From Deltaproteobacteria bacterium GWA2_54_12 (GTDB taxonomy: Bacteria > Desulfobacterota > GWC2-55-46), in contig MGPK01000073.1 of assembly GCA_001795535.1 (NCBI GenBank), forward strand, positions 1-48,435: a stretch of 48,435 bases of DNA, read 5' to 3'. Below, in pieces: positions 8,772 through 16,307 of this stretch. The notes under the pieces are model-generated. The model searched no databases and was not told where the DNA came from. It saw only the letters and a list, made by a program, of their open reading frames with translations. Within the stretch, counting starts at the first letter, position 1. Each line of letters opens with the position of its first letter. Made by a program: the position numbers and the translations under genes.

Positions 8772-8800
8772 AAGCAGGGGCAGCCAGGCTGCCCCTGCTT
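8772..8800. terminator. Perfect hairpin downstream of the MEDS sensor gene
   Basis: Arms AAGCAGGGGCAGCC (8772-8785) and GGCTGCCCCTGCTT (8787-8800) form a long GC-rich hairpin with almost no loop. It lies 26 bp past the stop of the minus-strand gene ending at 8827 and is best read as its terminator, though the T-tract on that strand is poor. Confidence 0.55.
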
Positions 8801-8826
8801 TGAAAAAGACGCGTTTTCGGCCCTCT

Positions 8827-10161
8827 TCATGCCATTCCAATATCCTTCTTCGCGAACTTCTCAGCGCACTCGGGACAGATGCAATGGGTAAACTCAGCCC
8901 CGAAATGCTCCCTGATAAACTTCTCAAGGCCTTCCCAATAACCCTTGTCGTTTCTTATTTTCTTGCAATAGGCGCATATGGGCAGAAGGCCGCTTAAAAG
9001 TTTCACTTTGGCGAGCGCGTAATGAAGCTCCTCGTTTATCTTTTTCTGGGCCTCCTCCGCGAGCTTGCGCCCGGTAATCTCGATTACGCTCCCCAGGAGC
9101 CCTGTTACGCGCCCGTCCACGCCGCGTTTCACGCCGCCCCTGGCAATGACCCATCTTCTGCCGTCCATACTGGAGGCCAGCTCAAGGTCGAGTTCAAACG
9201 GCAATCCGGTCTTCAGCGAGTCAGCGGCCGCCTCTTCAAGTTTTCTGGCGCTCTCAGGGGCATAGAACCTGAGGTGCTCCTTGAAATCAGGCGCCATCCC
9301 CGGGTCAAGGCCGAGTATGCGGCAGGCCCCGCCAGACCAGACGGCCTTGCCAGTATCGATGTCCCATTCCCAGCTGCCGGTCTTGCCTATGCGCTCTGCC
9401 TCTTCGACCTCCTGCTCCACCCTGCCGAGGGCGTTTTCGGACTGGTTATTAAGCTCTTCCAGACGCTCCCGATCGAGTATGTTATACAGGAGCCTGCTGA
9501 CCTCGAGATAGCCCTGGTTAGGAAGGAGCATCTCATCAGGGGAGACATAGTAAAGGTTCCTGCAGACCTGCCCCCTGTAGATGACCAGAGGGTGAGTCCG
9601 TATTACATCCATGATTATCTGAGGGGAGAACCGGCCGATGTTGTACTGGCAGATGGCGAGCGCGTCGTTTTCGGGAAAGAAGTAATTGAGCTTGGATTCG
9701 TACTCTATGAGCCTTTCGGAACCCGGGTCTTTGCCGAGCATCCAGGTCATCTCGCCCGTGACCCTCAAGCCCGTAAACCCCTCGGCCTTCGCGGCGTCCG
9801 TGGCCTCCTTGAGGAACCGTATCATCCAGTCGGGGTCAAAGTATCCCTGCTTCAGGTATGCTTCCTTCTTGGTTATAACGCTGAGCGAGCCTGTCTTGAT
9901 CGCGGCGGCAGTGTCTACCCCGCCCCTTTTCAGCTGTTCAATGACTTCTGCCGAGGTGTTGTCATCGGCGACATATACGCACTTTTCCTCACGCTCAAGA
10001 CCCACCCGCACGAACGGGACGATGGCGGCAAACTGCTCTTCCGGCGACTCGTAGATGAGGCACAGGTGGTCGTGAAAGCCCAGGCCTTCGACCGCCTTCA
10101 GCAGCCCCTTGTATTGCGGATAAATGCCGGAGGAGCTATCGGGTTTTTTATCAACAGCCAT
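8827..10161 (-). CDS. MEDS-PAS signalling protein with C-terminal Cys cluster
   Basis: A 444-residue soluble protein. Residues ~27-190 match the MEDS/DcmR-like sensory domain (GFHDHLCLIYESPEEQ start, GLRVTGEMTWML, ALAICQYNI). A coiled linker follows, then a PAS domain (~255-365, from GSWEWDIDTGK to GSVIEITGRK). The last 60 residues have C396-x2-C399 and a second group at C427, C429 and C432, which looks like a metal site often seen at the end of deltaproteobacterial PAS proteins. There is no kinase, cyclase or DNA-binding domain, so the output must be another protein or the Cys cluster itself. Start ATG has GGGGG six bases upstream. Confidence 0.82.
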   Translation of the reverse strand: MAVDKKPDSSSGIYPQYKGLLKAVEGLGFHDHLCLIYESPEEQFAAIVPFVRVGLEREEKCVYVADDNTSAEVIEQLKRGGVDTAAAIKTGSLSVITKKEAYLKQGYFDPDWMIRFLKEATDAAKAEGFTGLRVTGEMTWMLGKDPGSERLIEYESKLNYFFPENDALAICQYNIGRFSPQIIMDVIRTHPLVIYRGQVCRNLYYVSPDEMLLPNQGYLEVSRLLYNILDRERLEELNNQSENALGRVEQEVEEAERIGKTGSWEWDIDTGKAVWSGGACRILGLDPGMAPDFKEHLRFYAPESARKLEEAAADSLKTGLPFELDLELASSMDGRRWVIARGGVKRGVDGRVTGLLGSVIEITGRKLAEEAQKKINEELHYALAKVKLLSGLLPICAYCKKIRNDKGYWEGLEKFIREHFGAEFTHCICPECAEKFAKKDIGMA

Positions 10162-10182
10162 GGGCAGCCCCCTTTCCTTATA

Positions 10183-10191
10183 ATTATATCA
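10183..10191 (-). promoter_or_regulatory. Extended -10 promoter of the MEDS sensor gene
   Basis: On the minus strand TGATATAAT is a perfect TGnTATAAT extended -10. Seventeen bases further upstream is only a weak -35 (TTTCAA), as is usual for this promoter type. The start would be near 10176, about 15 nt before the ATG at 10161, leaving just room for the ribosome site. Confidence 0.5.
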
Positions 10192-10298
10192 CCTTGCCAA
10201 TTATATTGAAAAAAGGAAGATTTTTCTAACGGCCGCGTTTATATGAAAAAAGACAGGTTGAAGGAGTCCCGGATGGGGCACTATTAAATCGAAAGGAC

Positions 10299-10334
10299 AA
10301 AAAAAAGGGACCAGCCTTTCGGCTGGTCCCTTTT
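10299..10334 (-). terminator. Rho-independent terminator of tRNA-Pro
   Basis: Arms AAAAGGGACCAGCC (10303-10316) and GGCTGGTCCCTTTT (10321-10334) with a four-base loop. On the minus strand the hairpin is followed by eight T. It lies 8 bp beyond the 3' end of the tRNA gene. Confidence 0.88.
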
Positions 10335-10341
10335 GATTGCA

Positions 10342-10418
10342 TGGTCGGGGCGAGAGGATTCGAACCTCCGGCCCCTGCGTCCCGAACGCAGTGCTCTACC
10401 AGACTGAGCCACGCCCCG
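10342..10418 (-). tRNA. tRNA-Pro (anticodon CGG)
   Basis: Read on the minus strand this is a complete 77-nt cloverleaf. The acceptor CGGGGCG pairs with CGCCCCG, followed by A and an encoded CCA (10344-10342). The anticodon stem is CTGCG/CGCAG around the loop TTCGGGA, giving anticodon CGG, which reads the proline codon CCG. The T arm has the standard GTTCGAATCC. It stands alone and is followed by a strong terminator. Confidence 0.96.
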
Positions 10419-10518
10419 ATTTGTCTTGAAAATTCAAGCGGTTATGAATGCCAACAACGCTATCTCTACGGCCATTCACAAACTTACGGGAAAAACCCCA
10501 CGACCACGAAGAATAATT

Positions 10519-10547
10519 TTTATAACATATCTCAATATATCAAGCAA
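10519..10547 (-). promoter_or_regulatory. Possible promoter for tRNA-Pro
   Basis: Minus strand: TTGCTT (10547-10542), 17-base spacer, TATAAA (10524-10519). The -10 is good, the -35 matches only in TTG. It would give a leader of about 95 nt before the tRNA, longer than usual. The palindrome CTTGAAAATTCAAG (10425-10438) lies between. Confidence 0.35.
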
Positions 10548-10702
10548 GTTTTTCAGCGATTTAAGAAGATATTATTTATAAGGCTATGGATTCGGGCTTC
10601 AAAGCACCTGCCGCCCATCTTTTTCTGATTTGCGCTATAATTTTCTATGAGTTTTCCTTGCATCACTCTTTTCATTCTGTCCAATTCGTTCAAACAGGGG
10701 AA

Positions 10703-11647
10703 ATGCAAAAAATAAAGCTCGGCATAAGCTCATGCCTTCTCGGCGAAAAGGTGCGCTATGACGGGACGCACCAGAGGGATGCGTACATCGTCGAGACGAT
10801 GGGGAAGTATTTTGAGTGGGTGCCGGTCTGTCCTGAAGTGGAATATGGCCTGCCGGTGCCGAGGGAGGCCATGAGGCTCAAGGGCACTCCTGACTACGCG
10901 CGTCTGGTCACCAGAAAGACCGGCATAGACCATACCGAGGGAATGCGCGAATGGGCTGAAAGGAAGCTAGATGAGCTTGAAAAGGAGCCGCTCTCAGGCT
11001 TCATCTTCAAGGCAAGGTCGCCGAGCTCAGGGCTCTACGGGGTCAAGGTCTACGGGCCCTCGGGGTCTGTCTACAGGAGCGGCATGGGCATCTTCGGCAG
11101 CGCGTTCGTAAGGAGGTTCCCGCTGATACCGGTCGAGGACGATGGAAGGCTGCATGACCCGGAGTTGCGGGAAAACTTCATCGAACGGGTATTCGTCAAA
11201 GCCCGCTGGCAGGAGTTCATGCTTGAGCCTTCCGCAGCAGGCCTCGTCGATTTCCATACCAGGCACAAACTCCTTATCATGGCCCACAGTCCTGAACATT
11301 ACTCGCGTCTCGGAAGGATTGTCGCGAAAGCCGGAGAGCGCAAAACGCATGAACTCCATGCCGAATACTTATCTTCTCTCATGGAAGGGCTGAGCCTGAT
11401 AGCCACCACGCGCAAGAACACAAATGTGCTCCATCATATAATGGGATACTTCAAGAAAAACCTTTCAGCCGCGGAAAAGCAGGAACTTCTTGAGCTCTTC
11501 GGCGACTATCACAGGGGGCTTGTCCCTCTCATAGCGCCCATTGTGCTGGTCAACCATTTCGTCCGCGTGTTCAGGGAGCCGTACCTTGAAAGACAAGTCT
11601 ACCTGAACCCGCACCCTATTGAGCTGATGCTCAGAAACCATGTGTAG
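10703..11647 (+). CDS. DUF523-DUF1722 (YbgA-like) fusion protein
   Basis: A 314-residue two-domain protein. The N-terminal DUF523 part has GISSCLLGEKVRYDG (C11) and VPVCPEVEYGLPVPRE (C43). The C-terminal half is DUF1722/YbgA (KLLIMAHSPEHYSRLGRIVA). A characterised DUF523 protein, TudS, is a [4Fe-4S] thiouracil desulfidase with three Cys ligands. The third Cys of that motif (SPSCG) is Ser109 here (SPSSG), so the same chemistry is uncertain. The frame is open from 10586, but the ATG at 10703 begins exactly at the DUF523 start. The next gene, a cytosine deaminase, begins 65 bp downstream, which hints at pyrimidine-base salvage. Confidence 0.88.
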   Translation: MQKIKLGISSCLLGEKVRYDGTHQRDAYIVETMGKYFEWVPVCPEVEYGLPVPREAMRLKGTPDYARLVTRKTGIDHTEGMREWAERKLDELEKEPLSGFIFKARSPSSGLYGVKVYGPSGSVYRSGMGIFGSAFVRRFPLIPVEDDGRLHDPELRENFIERVFVKARWQEFMLEPSAAGLVDFHTRHKLLIMAHSPEHYSRLGRIVAKAGERKTHELHAEYLSSLMEGLSLIATTRKNTNVLHHIMGYFKKNLSAAEKQELLELFGDYHRGLVPLIAPIVLVNHFVRVFREPYLERQVYLNPHPIELMLRNHV

Positions 11648-11712
11648 AAATGGCGCGGGTGCCTGATAAACGCGAGGTTTTGTGTCACGCAACCACATAC
11701 AGGAAAAAAAAT

Positions 11713-12150
11713 ATGGACCCGTACATGCTCGCTGCAATCGAAGAGGCGGAACTCGGCTTGTCCGAGGGTGGGATACCCATCGGCTCCGTCCTCGTGCATT
11801 CAGGCGCTATTGTAGGCCGTGGCCACAACCGCCGCATCCAGAAGGGCAGCGCCGTCCTCCACGGCGAGATGGACGCGATCGAGAACGCGGGCCGCCAATC
11901 AGCCGCGTTCTACCGCGCCTGTACCCTCTACACGACGCTTTCTCCCTGCTCCATGTGCAGCGGCGCCATCCTGCTCTACGGAATTCCGCGCGTTGTAATC
12001 GGCGAGAACCTGTCTTTCATGGGCGAAGAGCAGTGGCTCTCAAAGCGCGGGGTTCAGATCCAGGTCGTCCAGGACCAGCGCTGCATCAGGCTTATGCGCG
12101 ATTTTTCCCAGAGCCATCCAGACCTCTGGGCCGAGGACATAGGCAAGTGA
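11713..12150 (+). CDS. Cytosine deaminase, yeast Fcy1 type
   Basis: A 145-residue zinc deaminase that should convert cytosine to uracil. Catalytic residues are H50-x-E52 (HGEMDA) and C79-x2-C82 (PCSMC). Long stretches resemble yeast Fcy1: RGHNRRIQKGSA, TLYTTLSPCSMCSGAI, YGIPRVVIGEN and the end WAEDIGK. The yeast substrate-pocket residues also appear to be kept (N39, F102, W139, D142 by my alignment), favouring cytosine over nucleosides or tRNA. The frame opens at 11650, but the ATG at 11713 is preceded by AGGA and matches the family. This subfamily is best known from fungi, so lateral transfer is possible. It follows the DUF523-DUF1722 gene. Confidence 0.88.
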   Translation: MDPYMLAAIEEAELGLSEGGIPIGSVLVHSGAIVGRGHNRRIQKGSAVLHGEMDAIENAGRQSAAFYRACTLYTTLSPCSMCSGAILLYGIPRVVIGENLSFMGEEQWLSKRGVQIQVVQDQRCIRLMRDFSQSHPDLWAEDIGK

Positions 12151-12220
12151 CGGCGTCCTGGTTCTCACCTTCCGCCAGTTCGTACCTGGTGAGGGCGTCC
12201 GCTCTAAATAAGGAGAAAAT

Positions 12221-12991
12221 ATGATGAAAAAATACCTTTTTTGGGCTCTCTTTTTGCTTATGGCGATTATACCCGGTCTTTCGTTTGCACAGCCCTCTCA
12301 AGAGAAAGACGCGCAAAGTCTGCTGTCCGCCTTTATGTCTTACACGGACTTGCGCATCGGCTCTGTTCAAAAGAGCCTCGAAGTACTGGCTTCCACGAAT
12401 GAAGCGAGATCAGGCAAATGGGAGAACATGAAGGAAGTGCTTGGCGGCTATCAGAAATCGGATGAAGGGCTCATCATCTGGTATGCCCGCCCTGACGGGA
12501 CTTACTACACCGTCGACAAAGGACTCGTTGCCGAGAAGCTGAGCGACAGGAGCTACTTCCCGGACCTCATGGCGGGCCGGGAGGTAACCGGAGCGCTTGT
12601 CATCAGCAAAAGCACCGGTCAGCGCTCCACGGTTATCGCCGTTCCCGTGATGGAAGGTGGGAAGGTCATCGGCGCTGTCGGCGCGACGCTTTTTCTTGAT
12701 AAACTCTCCGAGCAGATAGCGTCCATCCTTGATCTTCGTACAGATGTCTCATTTTTTGCCCTGGCCCCGGACGGCCTGACCACGCTTCATAAAAAGACGG
12801 AGCGCCATTTCCTGGATCCCAGGGAACTGGGAAGCGAGACACTCAAAAAAGCCGTGAATGAGATGCTGTCAAGAAATTCAGGAGAGGTGACCTACGAGTT
12901 TGACAATGCCACAAAGAAGGCGATATACCGGACATCCTCTCTTACGCAGTGGAAATTTGTGATAATATTCAGCGCTGTTCCGCAAAAATAA
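12221..12991 (+). CDS. Secreted single Cache-domain protein
   Basis: A 256-residue protein with a signal peptide (MMKKYLFWALFLLMAIIPGLSFA, cleavage probably after residue 23) and then a region that reads like a Cache/PDC sensor domain: GLIIWYARPDGTYYTVDKG, SDRSYFPDLMAGREVTGALV, and IAVPVMEGGKVIGAVGATL. There is no membrane segment or cytoplasmic output domain after it, unlike the usual Cache receptors. It is probably a periplasmic binding or sensing protein that needs a partner. A good ribosome site AAGGAG precedes the ATG. Downstream is the convergent antiporter gene, 73 bp away. Confidence 0.75.
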   Translation: MMKKYLFWALFLLMAIIPGLSFAQPSQEKDAQSLLSAFMSYTDLRIGSVQKSLEVLASTNEARSGKWENMKEVLGGYQKSDEGLIIWYARPDGTYYTVDKGLVAEKLSDRSYFPDLMAGREVTGALVISKSTGQRSTVIAVPVMEGGKVIGAVGATLFLDKLSEQIASILDLRTDVSFFALAPDGLTTLHKKTERHFLDPRELGSETLKKAVNEMLSRNSGEVTYEFDNATKKAIYRTSSLTQWKFVIIFSAVPQK

Positions 12992-13064
12992 CCGCTATGC
13001 GAGCATGAAGAGGTATGTCCGTGACGATAAGCAAAGAGAGCTCGCAACCCTTTTGGCCTCTCAG

Positions 13065-14846
13065 TCACTCAGGGGCGACCAGGCTTATGATCGACTGCCC
13101 CGGCACTGGTTCAGGCTGTTTATCAGCGGCTGTAAGTATCTGAAGCTCACCTTTTTCCGTTATAAGAAACAACGGGACAGCGGTCCTGTATCTTTCCTTG
13201 AAAGTCGCGTAATCGAATTGTTCCGTAATGTTAGTCTTTTTTATCGCGGCTCCATTAGCGAACCTCTCGGAAAGCTCTTCAAAGGTCATGTCAGGCCCGA
13301 ACAGAAACCTGCCGTGGAGGTGCTTTGAGACCAGTTCCTTTTCTCCCTTTTTTCCAGGATAAAGCTGATAAAGTTCGGACCTGTCGAAAACATCGTTGAA
13401 ACGGAGCACCGCCAGCGAGTTTATGCCGTAGTTCGGCGTAAGAGCCAGAATGCGTCCTATACCCTCAAGGTCCAGTTCCTGAAGTATGGTTTCTGAAAGC
13501 GCGCTTCCATAGTAGGCCTGAAGCCCTGCCATCCTCGCGGCATTGATGTTGCCCCAGTTGGTGTCGATCATGACAACTTTGAAGCCGGATTCCCTGACTG
13601 AGCTTGCCAGCGCTATGGTCCACGGATACGCTCCTACAATAAACATGCCTTGCGGGCTTGGCTGCGCCAGGTTGAGGAGGCGGGCCAGGACCGATGCCCC
13701 AAGTCCGTAGACTATTACAGTTCCTATGATCACGAGGAAGGTTACAGATGCTATGGCGTTGGCGCCGGGTAAGCCCGCCTCGGCGAGTTGAAGAGCGAAA
13801 ACCGAAGCGACCGAAGCAGCCACTATGCCCCTCGGAGCGACAAATGACATGAATATCCGCTCCCTCCAGGTTATGCCGGAACCAAGCGTCGAGACGAGCA
13901 CGGCCGCCGGGCGTACGATGAGTATGATGCCGGCCAGAAACACCAGACTTTTAAGACCCAGGGCCTGAAAATCGCTGAGTTGAAGCCTTGCCGAGAGTAT
14001 GATGAAGAGCACCGCCAAGAGGAGCACCCGCAGGTTTTCCTTGAACTCTATTATGTGCTTTATTGCCACGAAGTTCTGATTCGCGAGGGCTATTCCCATG
14101 ACTGTAACTGCCAGCAGCCCCGATTCCGCCTGGATAAGGTTTGAGGCCGTGAATACCGCTACGACTGACATGAGGGTGACAGGGCTTTGCAGAAAATCAG
14201 GTATCAGGTAATATCGGAGGAAAAATACAATCGCTAAAGCGCCTGCCCCTCCAATGAGCGTGCCTGTAAAAAGCATATTAAGTATCCCTGCCGCGACCAT
14301 TGAAGGCACATCGTGAAACCTGCCCGCGATTATCGCCTCGAAAACGAGAACAGCCAGGACGGCTCCGATGGGGTCTATCAGAATGCCCTCCCACTTGAGC
14401 ATGGAAGCGACCCTGTCCTTTGGCCGCACAAGCCGCAGAAGCGGAATCACTACAGTAGGGCCCGTTACCATCGTGATGGCGCCAAGAAGCACGGATGCCG
14501 CTGCATCCATACGAAGGATGTAAACGGCGAACACGGAGGTTAGAAACCAGGTAACAAGCGCCCCCACTGATATGAGCCTCTGAACAACGCTCCCGGTCGC
14601 GCGAAGTTCCCTGAACTTGAGGCTGAGGCCTCCCTCGAAAAGTATCAGGGCGACTGAAAGAGAAACGATCGGGAACAGGCTTTCTCCGAATATCATGCCC
14701 GGCCTTATGAAGCCGGTGACAGGGCCTGCCACAAACCCGAAGACGAGCAAGAGCAGGATCGAGGGCAGTTTAATCCGCCACGCTATCCATTGCGCTACAA
14801 CGCCCAGGATTATTATCCCGGCTATGCCTGAAAGACTATTTGGCAA
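13065..14846 (-). CDS. Cation:proton antiporter with TrkA-N regulatory domain
   Basis: A 593-residue CPA1/NhaP-like transporter. The first ~390 residues are hydrophobic, with about 12 segments and family motifs ALILFEGGLSL, MVTGPTVVIPLL and EGILIDPIGAVLAV, which include the acidic residues expected for Na+/H+ exchange. The C-terminal part has a Rossmann-like TrkA-N/RCK domain (MFIVGAYPWTIALASSVRE, VVMIDTNWGNINAARM) for nucleotide or ion control. The start is TTG at 14846; GGAGG four bases upstream supports it and no ATG competes. It lies 71 bp after the GpgS-like gene on the same strand, so both may serve salt or osmotic stress. Confidence 0.88.
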   Translation of the reverse strand: MPNSLSGIAGIIILGVVAQWIAWRIKLPSILLLLVFGFVAGPVTGFIRPGMIFGESLFPIVSLSVALILFEGGLSLKFRELRATGSVVQRLISVGALVTWFLTSVFAVYILRMDAAASVLLGAITMVTGPTVVIPLLRLVRPKDRVASMLKWEGILIDPIGAVLAVLVFEAIIAGRFHDVPSMVAAGILNMLFTGTLIGGAGALAIVFFLRYYLIPDFLQSPVTLMSVVAVFTASNLIQAESGLLAVTVMGIALANQNFVAIKHIIEFKENLRVLLLAVLFIILSARLQLSDFQALGLKSLVFLAGIILIVRPAAVLVSTLGSGITWRERIFMSFVAPRGIVAASVASVFALQLAEAGLPGANAIASVTFLVIIGTVIVYGLGASVLARLLNLAQPSPQGMFIVGAYPWTIALASSVRESGFKVVMIDTNWGNINAARMAGLQAYYGSALSETILQELDLEGIGRILALTPNYGINSLAVLRFNDVFDRSELYQLYPGKKGEKELVSKHLHGRFLFGPDMTFEELSERFANGAAIKKTNITEQFDYATFKERYRTAVPLFLITEKGELQILTAADKQPEPVPGQSIISLVAPE

Positions 14847-14917
14847 AAAACCTCCAGATCAAAATCTCTTAAAAACTGAACGAAACATATTATCTGACTT
14901 TTGATAATCAGACGCGC

Positions 14918-16126
14918 CTACATGTTGTCCTGGTCAACAGCGTCCCTCAGAAAATCGAGCACGCCTGGTATGCCAGCGCTGACCCTCCTCCAGCTCGGTA
15001 TGAGCGGCGTACCCATCGGGTTTTCAAGCACGGCCTGAGCGCCTTTGTGTATAGCCCTTATGAACGCCTCTACAGCCTTGGCCTCGCCGTGCCTGTCGTA
15101 GTAAAGCCCGTTTATCGCCGCGTCAGCTTCGTATTTTACCATCGTATCCTCAGCCAGCCTCAGGTAGCCCACTTCAAGGGACTTGAAAAAATTTTCCGAG
15201 AACACGATGCCCTCTGCCGCGAGGACCCTGAATATGGCTTTTGAGATGTCCACGCACATCTTCATTAGGCCCTTGTTTTCGTCCTCGGGAGACAGCTCCT
15301 GGTGTTTGTGCTCATAATTATCAGCTATGTCCACCTGACAGACTCTTTTTGGAGAGTAGTTCCTGAAAACCTCGGAAAGAACGCCTACCTCCAGCCCCCA
15401 ATCCCAGGGAATGCGGTTGACCCAGGCAAGGTCGGTAATCATGCAGAACTCTCCAGCCAGAGGATATCTGAAACTGTCGAGGAACGAAAGGAAGTCATGG
15501 CCGTGAACAAGCTTCTGCAGGGCCCTCACGAGCGGAGTTATGAGGAGCCTTGTGACCCTCCCGTGCATCCTGTCCGTCACCCTGCTGTAGAAGCCCTTGC
15601 AGAACACCACGTCTATGCTGGGGTTCATCACAGGGTAACAAAGGCGCGCGAGCATCTCCCTGTTGTAGTTTACGATGTCGCAGTCATGGAGGGCGATCAC
15701 ATCCGAGCGTTCCGAGGCTATCGTATATCCGTAGGCGAGCCAGGCCGAACGCCCTTTGCCGTCCTCGCCAGCCCACAACCCGTAGTCTTCCAGCGTCGAG
15801 TAGAGCGCCTTTATCCTCTTCCCTTCGTTATGTATTATCTTCACATCGTACGGGATTACCGACATGAACTTCTTGGCGCTTTCAAACTCCTCGTCAGAGG
15901 CTCTCCCGAGAGAAAGGACGATCTCTTTTATGTATTTTACTTTTTTAAGCTCCTCCACTATGCCCTTAAGCGCGTCAGCTTCGAACTCCGCATAAAGAGC
16001 CGGCAGGACCAGAGTGGCCGGCCTGCTTTTTGAAAAACCGGCAAGCTCGCTTTCTATCCTCTCAAGCTGCGGATCTCCGAGCCTGTGCAGCGTTGTTATG
16101 ATATCAGTCTGGTAGAAATCCGACAT
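14918..16126 (-). CDS. GT81-like glycosyltransferase, probable glucosyl-3-phosphoglycerate synthase
   Basis: A 402-residue GT-A glycosyltransferase. It starts MSDFYQTDIITTLHRLGD, as in bacterial GpgS proteins, and has a DxD metal site (D148-C-D150 in ALHDCDIVNYNREML) and the downstream VVFCKGFYSRV. GpgS joins glucose from NDP-glucose to 3-phosphoglycerate, the first step to the compatible solute glucosylglycerate. No GpgP-type phosphatase lies beside it. An AGGAGG site precedes the ATG. The downstream neighbour is a Na+/H+ antiporter, which agrees with osmotic adaptation. Mannosyl-type activity is an alternative I cannot exclude. Confidence 0.78.
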   Translation of the reverse strand: MSDFYQTDIITTLHRLGDPQLERIESELAGFSKSRPATLVLPALYAEFEADALKGIVEELKKVKYIKEIVLSLGRASDEEFESAKKFMSVIPYDVKIIHNEGKRIKALYSTLEDYGLWAGEDGKGRSAWLAYGYTIASERSDVIALHDCDIVNYNREMLARLCYPVMNPSIDVVFCKGFYSRVTDRMHGRVTRLLITPLVRALQKLVHGHDFLSFLDSFRYPLAGEFCMITDLAWVNRIPWDWGLEVGVLSEVFRNYSPKRVCQVDIADNYEHKHQELSPEDENKGLMKMCVDISKAIFRVLAAEGIVFSENFFKSLEVGYLRLAEDTMVKYEADAAINGLYYDRHGEAKAVEAFIRAIHKGAQAVLENPMGTPLIPSWRRVSAGIPGVLDFLRDAVDQDNM

Positions 16127-16169
16127 AATGACCTCCTCTTTAGTGGAGCTTGCTTCAAGCGCTCCCTTA

Positions 16170-16211
16170 AAAAAATAAAAGGCCAGCTTGAACTATCGTT
16201 CAATCTGGCCT
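16170..16211 (-). terminator. Rho-independent terminator of the heme-c kinase gene
   Basis: On the minus strand a hairpin with arms AGGCCAG-TTGAAC and GTTCAA-CTGGCCT (one mismatch, TATC loop on the plus strand; 16180-16211) is followed by TTTATTTTTTT. It lies about 95 bp past the kinase stop at 16308 and before the GpgS-like gene. Confidence 0.85.
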
Positions 16212-16307
16212 ACTTTCCCTGCAAAAATAACAGGGCGCGTCAGTCCGCACATTCAGAATAACTTCAAAGCATGTGACCTGTCAATTTTTTTTGAGCTAAA
16301 TGGCCGT

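Noticed and set aside
9022-10209. 395-residue open frame opposite the MEDS gene
   Set aside because: The sequence is low-complexity and has no family motifs; the minus-strand frame is clearly the gene.
10636-10641. TATAAT as promoter of the DUF523-DUF1722 gene
   Set aside because: There is no -35 or extended -10 element at a suitable distance.
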